The notes beneath the pieces were generated by a model. The model did no database searches. It worked only from the letters and a program-made list of their open reading frames with translations, and had not been told where the DNA came from. The translations under genes and the position numbers were made by a program. From positions 339,054 through 403,053 of the forward strand of contig NZ_JYLI01000003.1 of NCBI RefSeq assembly GCF_001439785.1: a DNA stretch of 64,000 nucleotides, given 5' to 3'. Positions 8,337-16,572 of this stretch are shown here, in pieces (position 1 is the first letter of the stretch; every line of letters starts with the position of its first letter). The stretch comes from Pseudomonas poae. GTDB lineage: Bacteria > Pseudomonadota > Gammaproteobacteria > Pseudomonadales > Pseudomonadaceae.

Positions 8337-10799
8337 TCATGGTTGGCACCGCGCGTCTGCGGTTTCGTAATACACCTCGGGGTCGCCGCGTTCGGGCAGT
8401 GCGAAGTCCAGGCGGCAACGGGCCTGGCCCGGCGCGCTGATCCACAGCGGGCGACGGTTGAGTACATCGGGCAGGAATACCTGGCTGCCTTCCTGCACCA
8501 GGGTCACGAATTCGCCGTCGTCGGTACTCACGGCCGCTCCCCGCGCAAGCGGACGGCCGTCAGCGGTGCTGACGGTGAGCAAAACGCGGCGCGTCAGTGC
8601 CACGCCGAACTCGACTTTATCCACCGCGCCGCGCCCGGCGGACAGCACCGCCAGACCATTGCTGATGTCGGCATTGCGCGGCAGCGAACGGGTTTGCACC
8701 TCCACCGGGCTGCGTCCATACGCGCTCAGTTGCGGCACCACGGCCTGGCCCTGCCAGTCGGTCCACACCGGGCCGCTGGGGGTGCTGACCTTGATGCCGG
8801 CCATATCGCCCACCGACATCAGCGCGAAGGTTTCGCGCACCGGGTAAGGCGAGAAGGTCAGGCCATCGCCGTGCAGCACCACGCCACCGCGTGCGCCGCC
8901 CTGATAGCTGGAGCGCTCGGCGTTGTTGCGCGTGTAGTTGAAGTCCAGCTGGCTGTAATAGGGCAGCGCCGAGACGCCGAGTGACGATTCCACCTCGCGG
9001 TCGCGACTGTCGCGCTCCACCCCCACGCGGTAGCTCAACTGGTCGTTGAGCTGTTCGTTGAGCCCGGCGCCGATGCGCTGTTCGCCGCCGGCATTACGGG
9101 TCCAGGCACGGGCCCTGCGGTTTTCGCCCAATGGCACGCTGATGTTCACGTACACGCTGTCATCGCTCTGCTGGCGCCCGCCGACTTGCCACTCGGCGCT
9201 GGCCGACACCGACACGCGGCCAACGCTGATGCCCCACGACGCCAATGCGCGGCTGCTGCTGTCGCCGGTAAAGTTGGAAGACCGCGAGACCCCGGCACTG
9301 AACGCGCCCAGCAGCGGGTGCGACCAGGACGCTGTGGCGCTTTGCTGGTCGCGATAGCGTGAGCGTTGTTGTTCACGGGTCGTGGTGGTGTAAGTGGAGT
9401 CTTCCAGGTCGCGGTAACCCAGGCTGCGCCAGGAACCGGCGGTGGTGATCGACCAGCGTTCGGACACGCGCTGGGACCACGAAAAATCGGTTTGCACGCC
9501 GCGTTCGTTACCCTGGCGAGTGGCCTGGGCGAGCTGGGTCGAGACTTGAAACTGGCTGTCCTGCCACGGCAGCCATCCCAGGTTCAGGCCGCTGGCGCGG
9601 TAATCTTCAGCGGCCAGTACACCGGCGCCAATCGTGATCTGCGGATGCAGCGCGCCGCTCCAGCCGCCGCTGACCACCCAGGGTTCGGCGCCTTCACCGC
9701 GACCCACCTGGCGCACACGGCCAGCGGCCACCGAATAGCCCGGCGCCGGCAAACCCAGGCCGAGCATGGCGGCGGGCACCGTGAAGCGGCGTTCTTCACC
9801 TGTGGTTTCCCTGATCGTGACTTCCACATCCGAACGTCCGTTGAGGCGTCGCACGTCCGTCAGCGAAAACGGCCCGGCGGGCACCACGGTGGAATGAATC
9901 AGCGTGCCGTTCTGGCGCACTTCCACCTGGGCCGGGCTGTTGGCGATGCCGGTGATGGTCGCGCCCTGGTTCTGGTCCTGCAGCGCGGTTTCGGTCAGCA
10001 CCTGGGCACCGGTGATTTGCGCGCCGGCCAGCACCGGGTTGTAGAGATTGAGCTGACCCGCCTGGAACACCGCCTGTTGTTCGGCAAAGGTGCGTTGGGC
10101 GTAGGCGTCCAGGTGGGTGGTGCGCGAGACCTTGTCCTGCCAGGTGCGCACCTGGCGGCTGCGCACGATCCAGTCACCGGCATTGAAGCCCACCTCGGTG
10201 TTGGCCGAGCCGAAGCGGCTGTTGTCGTCGCCGTATTCGTTGTACAGGCCGGTGAGGTCGTAGTTGAGCAGCCCGGCAAACCCGCCGGTCTGGTAGCCGG
10301 ACACGTCCTGCACGGCCGGACGCAGCGCATCGGTGGGCACCACCAGCGACAGGCTGAGGCTGGCCGGGTCTTGTTCGATGACCGTTTGCGGGTAGGCGTC
10401 GAGAAATCCGTGGCAGTCGGCGTTGGCGTCTGGCACGCGCAAGTTGCCCGCGTTCAGCAGCGCCTGGTTGAAGCACAGCGCGCCCTGGTCGTCGAACACC
10501 ACGTCCACTCGGCCACGCCGCTGGCCGTTGACGTTGAGGTTGAGGGCGTGACGCCCTGCGGTGAAGCGCGGGGCCTGCAACAGCAGGTTGGCCAGTTGCG
10601 GGTCGATGCCGCGTTGGGACAGGGTTTGCGGGTCGAACGAACCGGCGCTGTTGTCGGCCAGGGCGTCGCCGTTCGGCCCCGCGGTGCCCAGGCTCAGCGC
10701 CAGGCCCGCCAGCAGTCGGCGCATGGCGCGCGGTGAAACGCCGGGCAAGGCTGCGCCGTCGCGGTCAGTCTTAGCTGTGCTCACAAGGTGTACTCGCAT
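8337..10799 (-). CDS. Fimbrial outer-membrane usher
   Basis: This is the outer-membrane usher through which DUF1120 subunits would be secreted and assembled. The product is about 820 residues. An N-terminal periplasmic domain contains GRVDVVFDDQGALCFNQ and a cysteine pair (LCFNQ / DCHGF). The middle domain (TITGIANSPAQVEVRQNG) plugs the pore, a long beta-barrel region follows, and two C-terminal domains end in RCRLDFALPERGDPEVYYETADARCQP-type sequence with a terminal cysteine pair. The start is uncertain: in-frame ATGs lie at 10820 and 10799 and a TTG at 10853, none with a good ribosome site. The one given leaves a long but plausible signal sequence. The next gene overlaps or abuts its stop. 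Confidence 0.85.
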   Translation of the reverse strand: MRVHLVSTAKTDRDGAALPGVSPRAMRRLLAGLALSLGTAGPNGDALADNSAGSFDPQTLSQRGIDPQLANLLLQAPRFTAGRHALNLNVNGQRRGRVDVVFDDQGALCFNQALLNAGNLRVPDANADCHGFLDAYPQTVIEQDPASLSLSLVVPTDALRPAVQDVSGYQTGGFAGLLNYDLTGLYNEYGDDNSRFGSANTEVGFNAGDWIVRSRQVRTWQDKVSRTTHLDAYAQRTFAEQQAVFQAGQLNLYNPVLAGAQITGAQVLTETALQDQNQGATITGIANSPAQVEVRQNGTLIHSTVVPAGPFSLTDVRRLNGRSDVEVTIRETTGEERRFTVPAAMLGLGLPAPGYSVAAGRVRQVGRGEGAEPWVVSGGWSGALHPQITIGAGVLAAEDYRASGLNLGWLPWQDSQFQVSTQLAQATRQGNERGVQTDFSWSQRVSERWSITTAGSWRSLGYRDLEDSTYTTTTREQQRSRYRDQQSATASWSHPLLGAFSAGVSRSSNFTGDSSSRALASWGISVGRVSVSASAEWQVGGRQQSDDSVYVNISVPLGENRRARAWTRNAGGEQRIGAGLNEQLNDQLSYRVGVERDSRDREVESSLGVSALPYYSQLDFNYTRNNAERSSYQGGARGGVVLHGDGLTFSPYPVRETFALMSVGDMAGIKVSTPSGPVWTDWQGQAVVPQLSAYGRSPVEVQTRSLPRNADISNGLAVLSAGRGAVDKVEFGVALTRRVLLTVSTADGRPLARGAAVSTDDGEFVTLVQEGSQVFLPDVLNRRPLWISAPGQARCRLDFALPERGDPEVYYETADARCQP

Positions 10800-10906
10800 A
10801 AGAGAGAAGCGCCACGCCATTCCCTGACGCGGCAGACTCCCGGCGGCCTTCAATGGGAGGCCACTTCATTGTCAGGGCGCCGCAACCCGTCCCTGCGGCG
10901 CGGTGA

Positions 10907-11653
10907 TCAGAGGGTGATCGGTGCTTCGTAGGGGCCCACGGCAAACCCGTAAACGGTGGCCGGCTGCAATTGCACGGTGCTGGCCTGGGCCTGGCTGGCG
11001 GTGACTGTCAGGGTTTCACCCGGCAGCACATAGGTACGCGGCAGCAGCGCCGAACCGTTGCCTGGCAGCAGCCTCAACTCCTGTGCCAGGCGCACCACGT
11101 ACGGCGTTGGGTTATGCACGCTCAGTTGGCCGTTTTGCAGGCTCCAGGTCAGCCCGGTCCAGGGCGTGCGGTTGGGCGGCAGGCCTTTGGGATGCAGGAT
11201 CACCGGCAGGTTCTGCCGCACTGTCACGCCCACTCGGGCATGGCCGGCCTCGGCGGCGGCGCGGCCCTGGGGCATGCCTTCGAAAATCACGCGTTTCAAC
11301 CGCTGGGTGGTCAGCGGCGTCGACGATTGCAGGATAAAGCGAATCAGTTGGCTCCTGGATGGCTCGACCCGCGTCAGCGGCGGCGTGACAAACAGCAGCG
11401 GCGCGGTGTCTTCCGGAATGTCTTCGAGAGTCACGTGCAGCAGCGCCAGTTTTGAGTCGGTGTTGGTCACGGACACCGAGGCTTCGCCGTCGGCCTCGTT
11501 GACGATCACCACCGAGGTGTCCGGCACCATGCCGTCGGCCAGCACCAGGGTCGGGCCCCACAACGTCAAGGCCACAGCGGCGAGGTACAGTCCGGTATAG
11601 CGAACAAGGTTGAACAGCCGTGAGAGCAGGGCAAAACGCGGAATGGGAAACAT
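10907..11653 (-). CDS. Periplasmic fimbrial chaperone
   Basis: A 248-residue PapD-like chaperone that caps pilin subunits in the periplasm. The signal sequence is long (about 39 residues, ending TLVLADG). Domain 1 carries VIVNEADGEASVSVTNTDSKLALLHV-type strands, an acidic loop DIPEDTAPLLFVTPPLTRVEP, and the subunit-binding basic residue in QLIRFIL. Domain 2 includes VRQNLPVILHP, NGQLSVHNPTPYVVRL and a proline-rich end. It starts 2 bp after the stop of the upstream DUF1120 gene, so the two are translationally linked. The usher follows after about 100 bp. Confidence 0.9.
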   Translation of the reverse strand: MFPIPRFALLSRLFNLVRYTGLYLAAVALTLWGPTLVLADGMVPDTSVVIVNEADGEASVSVTNTDSKLALLHVTLEDIPEDTAPLLFVTPPLTRVEPSRSQLIRFILQSSTPLTTQRLKRVIFEGMPQGRAAAEAGHARVGVTVRQNLPVILHPKGLPPNRTPWTGLTWSLQNGQLSVHNPTPYVVRLAQELRLLPGNGSALLPRTYVLPGETLTVTASQAQASTVQLQPATVYGFAVGPYEAPITL

Positions 11654-11655
11654 GG

Positions 11656-12282
11656 TTAGAGGTACCTCAGGTCGAGCACGATGGAGCCGTCCAGCGGCAC
11701 CTCCTGGTCGAGGGTCAGGAAGGCGGCGGCATTGATCGACGTGTCGATCTGCAAGGTGGCGGTGATCCGGCGATGGGGTTCGGGCACTAGCGTGCCGGGC
11801 GTGGCGAAGCCCATGAAGTTGTCCGGGTAGGCATTGGACTCGGGAAACCAGGTCTCGCCCTGGTTGCTCGACGCCAGCACCAGTGCGCGCACGTTGTCGC
11901 CGAAGGCTTCGCGAATCGCCAGCGAGACGGAGCCCAGGCGTTCACTCGGTGCATGAATGTTGTTGCCCAGGCCGTAATAAAAGCCTGGCCCAACCGACGA
12001 CGCGGCGCGGTTGTCCACGCCCACCAGCACGAACAGCACCGGCTCGTTGCAGCTCACTTCCAGGTCAAGGTTGCGGGTGGGCAGCTTGGTGAATTCGTAG
12101 TGGTTGAGTGAGCGCGCTGGCACCCGTCCGTGATCGACGATGCCATCGGCAGACAGAGACGGCGTGCAGGCGCTGGGCGTGATGATCCCGGTGAACGTCA
12201 TTTCGACGGACGAAGCACACAGGGCGGGCGTGGCGGGCAGGCAGAGGCACAACGTCAGCAGACGGCGCGAGAAGATGTTCAT
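11656..12282 (-). CDS. DUF1120 fimbrial-type subunit
   Basis: A 208-residue exported DUF1120 protein. The signal peptide reads MNIFSRRLLTLCLCL ... ALCASS. Family hallmarks follow: FTGIITPSACTPSL, GIVDHGRV, EVSCNEPVLF, VDNRAAS, YYGLGN and the C-terminal DGSIVLDLRYL. The ATG at 12282 gives a standard signal peptide, although upstream in-frame ATG (12315) and GTG (12333) are possible and no site has a strong Shine-Dalgarno. It is the gene immediately before the chaperone and therefore part of its transcript. It is a probable minor or major pilin; which of the seven paralogues forms the shaft cannot be told from sequence alone. Confidence 0.83.
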   Translation of the reverse strand: MNIFSRRLLTLCLCLPATPALCASSVEMTFTGIITPSACTPSLSADGIVDHGRVPARSLNHYEFTKLPTRNLDLEVSCNEPVLFVLVGVDNRAASSVGPGFYYGLGNNIHAPSERLGSVSLAIREAFGDNVRALVLASSNQGETWFPESNAYPDNFMGFATPGTLVPEPHRRITATLQIDTSINAAAFLTLDQEVPLDGSIVLDLRYL

Positions 12283-12360
12283 GGTCAGGTTTGAAACCGT
12301 GAGTGAAGGAGACATCCGTGGCAATCGCGCCACGCCGTACCGGCATGGCGCAACCGTGCA

Positions 12361-12981
12361 TTAGAGGTACTTGACGGTCAGGGTGACGGAGCCGTCGATG
12401 ACCACTTCGTTGGTCAGGGTCAGGCTACTGGCGGGGGCGATAATCGGACGGATGCTCATGTCCGCTGTCATCACTTGCACGGCTGTCGGTGTGTTGATGT
12501 CGGTGGTGGTGACCGACATTATGTCGCCCTTTTGAAAGTAGGGCATGGCCCGCCAAGTCGAGCCGTTGTTGCTCGATGCAATGGTTCGCGAGGCAACGCC
12601 ATCGGCGGTCGCATTCGAGAGTCTCAGTTCCATACCGCCGAGCTTCTCGCTTTCATTGATTAGCCCCAGGCCGAACAGTCCGCCGTCGTTTTCGTACTCC
12701 GAGCCGGCGCGATTGTCCTTCGGCTCCAGTGCCATCAGGGTTGCCGCGTCACAGGTAACGGTCAGTGGAACCGCCTGATGGGGCAAAAATGTCGGTTTAT
12801 CGGTATTCAGATCCTTGGCGGAAATCTTGCCGATATCCACGTTTCCGCCATTGGGCAGGGTGGGCTCACAGGCGCTGGGGGTGATCAGCCCGCGCACGGT
12901 CAAGTCAACGCTGGAGGCCGCGACGGCGGTGCCAGCGCCAGCAAGCAGCAAGGCGGCAAACAGAGTGTTGAGGGACTTCAT
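12361..12981 (-). CDS. DUF1120 fimbrial-type subunit
   Basis: A 206-residue exported subunit: signal peptide to VAASS, then GLITPSACEPTLPNGGNVDIGKISAKDLN, TVTCDAATLMALEPKDNRAGSE, FGLGLI and DGSVTLTVKYL. It is the closest relative of the gene at 13864-14484. Both share ALEPxDNRAGS, the NATADGVASRTI stretch and the same last nine residues, which points to a fairly recent duplication. A TAGGAG site lies seven bases before the ATG. The spacing to its neighbours (36 bp upstream, 78 bp downstream) fits a common transcript starting at 13629. Confidence 0.85.
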   Translation of the reverse strand: MKSLNTLFAALLLAGAGTAVAASSVDLTVRGLITPSACEPTLPNGGNVDIGKISAKDLNTDKPTFLPHQAVPLTVTCDAATLMALEPKDNRAGSEYENDGGLFGLGLINESEKLGGMELRLSNATADGVASRTIASSNNGSTWRAMPYFQKGDIMSVTTTDINTPTAVQVMTADMSIRPIIAPASSLTLTNEVVIDGSVTLTVKYL

Positions 12982-13017
12982 GGTGGTGCTCCTACAGGGG
13001 AAGAGGGGTTAACGGAT

Positions 13018-13629
13018 TCATAAGTACTTGAGCTGCAGCGTTGCCTGGCCATCAACGGGCACTTCATCGATGAGCGTGAGCGCATTGGCCGGCACGATGA
13101 TCGAGAACGCCCGCAGCCGCGCGTTCAGGTCTTTGAGGGCCATAGGGGTGTTGGTGCCGATGGCGGCAAACGAGGTCAGCCCCTCGTGGCCCAGGTAGTT
13201 CGATGCCGACCAACTGCTGCCGCCATTACGCGAGACGATCACGTTGACTGCGTTTTCATCGGCCACCGGGTCGAACAGGGTGAACGTCACGCTGCCGAGT
13301 TTTTCGTCGTTGGGGGTCAGGCCCAGGCCGTGGTCGCGCCAGTTGATGGCCGAGGTGCCCGAGCGGTTGTCGATGGTGGTCAGGGTGAAAAAAGTCTCGC
13401 CGTCGCAGTGCACTTCCAGGCGCAGCTCGGCAGGGGCCAGCAGCGTGGGCCGGGTGGCTTGCAAGTCCTTGGCGGTCATCTTGCCGTGGTCGATCAACCC
13501 GTCATTGGTGAGGGTGGGCGTGCAGGAACTGGGCACAATCGCCCCGGAAACGCTCAAGTCGGCAGTGCTGGCGGCGAACACGCCCGGTGCGCAAGCCGCG
13601 AGCAGGAAAGCGAGGGTGACTCTGTCCAT
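13018..13629 (-). CDS. DUF1120 fimbrial-type subunit
   Basis: A 203-residue exported DUF1120 protein. Signal peptide MDRVTLAFLLAACAPGVFA, then SVSGAIVPSSCTPTL, GLIDHGKMTAKDL, EVHCDGETFF, IDNRSGTS, HGLGLTPNDEKLG and QATLQLKYL. An AAGGACG site precedes the ATG. The 234 bp upstream are free of genes and hold the 12-bp motif CAACTAATACGA, so this is probably the first gene of a transcript that continues through the chaperone and usher genes. Confidence 0.85.
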   Translation of the reverse strand: MDRVTLAFLLAACAPGVFAASTADLSVSGAIVPSSCTPTLTNDGLIDHGKMTAKDLQATRPTLLAPAELRLEVHCDGETFFTLTTIDNRSGTSAINWRDHGLGLTPNDEKLGSVTFTLFDPVADENAVNVIVSRNGGSSWSASNYLGHEGLTSFAAIGTNTPMALKDLNARLRAFSIIVPANALTLIDEVPVDGQATLQLKYL

Positions 13630-13760
13630 AGGTATACGTCCTTGGGTGTTGAGAAAAATCCATGGGTGAAACCACCCTGGTGCAGGTGCCCAAGGCCGTC
13701 GTTAAAGCGCTGCTGGGCGCGCGGGAGGAAATTTAGCGCCGGGGCGGGAGGACGGAAATA

Positions 13761-13772
13761 CAACTAATACGA
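13761..13772 (-). promoter_or_regulatory. Repeated 12-bp upstream motif (copy 2)
   Basis: CAACTAATACGA lies 131 bases before the start codon of the DUF1120 gene at 13629. An identical 12-mer lies 125 bases before the DUF1120 gene at 15179. Same strand, same orientation and nearly the same distance suggest a shared regulator site upstream of two fimbrial transcription units. The binding protein is unknown; the RcsB-like regulator encoded at 16573 is the nearest candidate. The rest of the 13630-13863 gap shows no gene. Confidence 0.5.
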
Positions 13773-13863
13773 ATGACACGGTGGCAATGATGTCGGCGGC
13801 TTGTTTTTGAGGGTGGTGTCGGTTTGTGGCGGCCGCGCTGTTGACTGCGAGGCCGCCCGCGTA

Positions 13864-14484
13864 TCAGAGGTACTTGACGGTCAGGGTGACAGAGCCATCA
13901 ATGGGGACTTCGTTGTCCAGAGTCAGGTCTTTGCTGGGGGCAATCCGTGGCATGACGTAGAAATCGGCAATCAACTGCTGGACCGGGGTTGGCGTGTTGA
14001 CGGTATCCACCGCGACCGAAAGGATTTCAGCAGGCCTGAAATAGACGCTGGGATGCCACGTAAGGCCGTTATTCCAGGAGGTAATGGTTCGCGACGCTAC
14101 ACCGTCGGCAGTCGCATTCATTAAAGCCAGGGCCATATCGCCGAGTTTTTCGTTGCCGTTGACCAAGCCAAGGCCGAAACGCTCTGCTGTTTCATCGTGG
14201 CCCGAACCTGCGCGGTTGTCCCTGGGTTCCAGCGCCAGGAGCGTTGCCGCCTGGCATTTGACGTTCAGTTGCAATATGTGGTGTTGCAAATTCGTGGCGG
14301 TATCCACGTTCAGATCCTTGGCGGACAGTTTGCCAAGGTCTAGGTTGCCGCCTTTGGAGAGTCCGGGTTCGCACGCACTGGGTGTGATCGACCCTTGCAC
14401 GTTCAGGTCCACGGGGGAGGCTGCGAAGGCGCTGCCTGCACTCAAAAGCAAAAGCGCGGCGAGCAGAGTATGGGGGGATTTCAT
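13864..14484 (-). CDS. DUF1120 fimbrial-type subunit
   Basis: A 206-residue exported subunit (signal peptide to AFAASP) with QGSITPSACEPGLSKGG, LDLGKLSAKDLNVD, NVKCQAATLLALEPRDNRAGS, FGLGLVNGNEKLG, NATADGVASRTITS and DGSVTLTVKYL. Along most of its length it matches the product of 12361-12981, so the two are paralogues from a local duplication. The ribosome site is CGGAGA, seven to eight bases before the ATG. It lies 65 bp after the gene at 15179 and 234 bp before the next subunit gene, so it probably ends the first transcript of the cluster. Confidence 0.85.
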   Translation of the reverse strand: MKSPHTLLAALLLLSAGSAFAASPVDLNVQGSITPSACEPGLSKGGNLDLGKLSAKDLNVDTATNLQHHILQLNVKCQAATLLALEPRDNRAGSGHDETAERFGLGLVNGNEKLGDMALALMNATADGVASRTITSWNNGLTWHPSVYFRPAEILSVAVDTVNTPTPVQQLIADFYVMPRIAPSKDLTLDNEVPIDGSVTLTVKYL

Positions 14485-14549
14485 GGGTTCTCCGGGGTCA
14501 GGCTTGGTGGTGCATGCAGGTTGGCGGGCGCTGTCGAAGGCTCGACGGC

Positions 14550-15179
14550 CTACAGGTACTTCACTTCAAGGGTTGCGGAGCCGTCGATCTGCACTTCATT
14601 GGCCAGGTTGAGGTCCTTGGCAGGCGCAATGAGGGGCTTGAGTATCAGGTCAGTCGTCAGCGCTTTGATCGGAATCGGCGCCCACTGGCCATTGGTGCGT
14701 GACCCGAAGGCTGCAAGGTTTTTGCGTTGCCAGATGGCGCCGTCGAGCTCCATCCACGTCAGGCCGCCGTCGAAGGACTCCAGCGCCGCGACCGTCACGG
14801 TATCGGCAACGGAGTTGGACATCAGCAAACTGTAGCGGCCGATCTTTTGCGTGTTGTCGATCAGGCCGAGGCCGTAGTCCGTCGAGGTGGTGGAAGACGA
14901 GGCGCGATTGTCGGTGCCCTGCAGGGCGAACAAGGTGCTGGCATCGCAATCGATGCTCATCTGCAAGGTGCGTTCGGGCAACAAGGTGTAGGTGTCCTGC
15001 TTGAGGTCCTTGGCCGAAATCTTGCCCAGATCCACGTCGCCGTTGTTGGGCAGTCCCGGTGTGCAGGCGCTGGGCGTGATCAGGCCTTTGACGCTCAGGT
15101 CGATGTTGCTGGCGGCGAAGGCGTTGCCCAGGCATGCGCTGAGAAGAATGGTCGAGCAGGCAACTAGCGGCTTTTTCAT
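14550..15179 (-). CDS. DUF1120 fimbrial-type subunit (first gene of cluster)
   Basis: A 209-residue exported DUF1120 protein: signal peptide MKKPLVACSTILLSACLGNAFAAS, then SVKGLITPSACTPGLPNNGDVDLGKISAKDLKQD, SIDCDAST, GTDNRASSS, YGLGLID and DGSATLEVKYL. The hydrophobic signal contains LSAC, which could be read as a lipobox, but AFAA further on is a good signal-peptidase I site shared with the paralogues, so a soluble subunit is more likely. GGAG lies about nine bases before the ATG. It is the most upstream subunit and is divergent from the REC-HPt gene. Confidence 0.85.
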   Translation of the reverse strand: MKKPLVACSTILLSACLGNAFAASNIDLSVKGLITPSACTPGLPNNGDVDLGKISAKDLKQDTYTLLPERTLQMSIDCDASTLFALQGTDNRASSSTTSTDYGLGLIDNTQKIGRYSLLMSNSVADTVTVAALESFDGGLTWMELDGAIWQRKNLAAFGSRTNGQWAPIPIKALTTDLILKPLIAPAKDLNLANEVQIDGSATLEVKYL

Positions 15180-15558
15180 GTGATGCGGCTCCGGTGTCCG
15201 TTTTAAGTGGGGCAGATGTAGTAGCGACCGCCTTTAAGTAGTCAGCGGTGTCCCTCTTGATGGGGCACCGCGCAATTTAGTGAGAGAAAGGCTGTGGGGG
15301 AATGCAACTAATACGAGACTGAGCGGATGTCTCACAAGACAAGTAGGCGGTGTCGTATTGCTTTATGAAATAGCCCACGCTTTATGCGGTTTTCGTAGTT
15401 GTTGTATCGCTGCGCTACATTCGTTCGGATATGTTCAAGGCTCGAAGAACATTTTTTTGAACATCAATTTTTGAGGTTCAAAACAGCGTCTTGGGGCGAA
15501 AGGTTCGCGTGTGGCCACCGTCATGCCGGCTGAGCTGTTCGCTCTCTAGAGAGGGCTT
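15180..15558. promoter_or_regulatory. Divergent control region between fimbrial cluster and REC-HPt gene
   Basis: This 379-bp gap has no gene. It contains CAACTAATACGA at 15305-15316 (copy 1 of the 12-bp motif, reading toward the fimbrial genes as TCGTATTAGTTG). About 36 bases further on, TCGTATTGC at 15353-15361 is a partial inverted copy (GCAATACGA). Two copies of TTTAAGTRG (near 15204 and 15233) lie closer to the fimbrial start. The layout suits a regulator acting on both directions, possibly autoregulation, but this is inference from pattern only. Confidence 0.5.
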
Positions 15559-16377
15559 ATGCCGGGCACGTTTCCAGAAGGGAGTTCATGCCAGGCAGAG
15601 TCCGACGCGGCCATGCCATGGGATAAACGCGGTACTCGCGTACTGGTGGTGGACGACCATGGCACCTACCGGCTGTTGCTGAGCTCATTGTTGGGAAAGC
15701 TGGGTATTGCGCACCAGTGTTGCTGCGACGGTCGACAGGCGCTTGACACGATGGTGGCGCAGCCTTTTGACGTGGTCATTACCGACTGTCGCATGCCGGT
15801 GATGGACGGGTACGCCATGACCCGTGAGCTGCGCCGCCGCGAACGGGCCGCAGGCAGTCCTGCCTGCTGCGTGCTGGCCTTGACCGCAAGCCCCGGGCCG
15901 CTGGACATCCAGCGCTGCCTGGCTTGTGGCATGGACGGCTGGCTGGTCAAGCCGGTCGGCCTGGGCAAACTGCGGGAAGTGCTGCGCTACTGGTTGTCGG
16001 CGCCCCAGGCCCGGGGGCGCGCGGTCGCGCATTGCGCCTCGGGCCTGCCTGTGAGTCGGCCCACGCGCGCCAGCTTGATTGCCACATTCGGGTCCTGGGA
16101 CATCGCAGAGCCACTGCTCGTGAACCTGATTCAGGAAGCTCAGCATGACTTGACCACCCTGGGGCAGGCTCTGGTCTGCCTGGATGGAGTGCTGACCACT
16201 CAGCGTCTGCACCGTCTGATGGGCAGCATCGCGTTTTTGGGCAACACCGGTCTTGAGTCACAGGCCGTGCGCCTGATCGAACAGGTCAACCAGTCCGGTG
16301 TTTCGGACAATGTGCTGGCACTGCAGGTTTTTTTTCGTGAGGTGGAAAATTACCTACAGTACTTGAGCAGCCTGTAA
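15559..16377 (+). CDS. Free-standing REC-HPt phosphorelay protein
   Basis: A 272-residue protein with a receiver domain (about residues 26-145) and a C-terminal histidine-phosphotransfer domain (about 170-265), and no kinase. The receiver has VLVVDDHG, phospho-acceptor Asp76 in VITDCRMPVMDGYAM, the threonine in ALTAS and the lysine in LVKPVG. The HPt motif is LHRLMGSIAFLG with His218. The order REC-HPt equals the C-terminal tail of BvgS-like hybrid kinases such as the one at 50543-54856 (VITDCYMPVMDGYSL, LHRLRGGLQMF). GAGAGGG lies five bases before the ATG. A run of eight Ts (16328-16335) sits 14 codons from the end. It probably relays phosphate to the RcsB-like regulator downstream from a kinase encoded elsewhere. 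Confidence 0.85.
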   Translation: MPGTFPEGSSCQAESDAAMPWDKRGTRVLVVDDHGTYRLLLSSLLGKLGIAHQCCCDGRQALDTMVAQPFDVVITDCRMPVMDGYAMTRELRRRERAAGSPACCVLALTASPGPLDIQRCLACGMDGWLVKPVGLGKLREVLRYWLSAPQARGRAVAHCASGLPVSRPTRASLIATFGSWDIAEPLLVNLIQEAQHDLTTLGQALVCLDGVLTTQRLHRLMGSIAFLGNTGLESQAVRLIEQVNQSGVSDNVLALQVFFREVENYLQYLSSL

Positions 16378-16572
16378 GGCTTAGTTGTTGTAGGAATTGC
16401 TTACTCTGTTATGTAGTACTTTTCTGTATGTAATTTCTTTTATTTGTGTGGGTATTAACTGATGGCACTTAAAACATTGGTTGGCACAGATTTCACTCAG
16501 TTATTGGTGGTTGTTGCCTACAACCAGTCGGGATATTTTGCTACTAACTAATTGCCATCATGGAAACAACCA

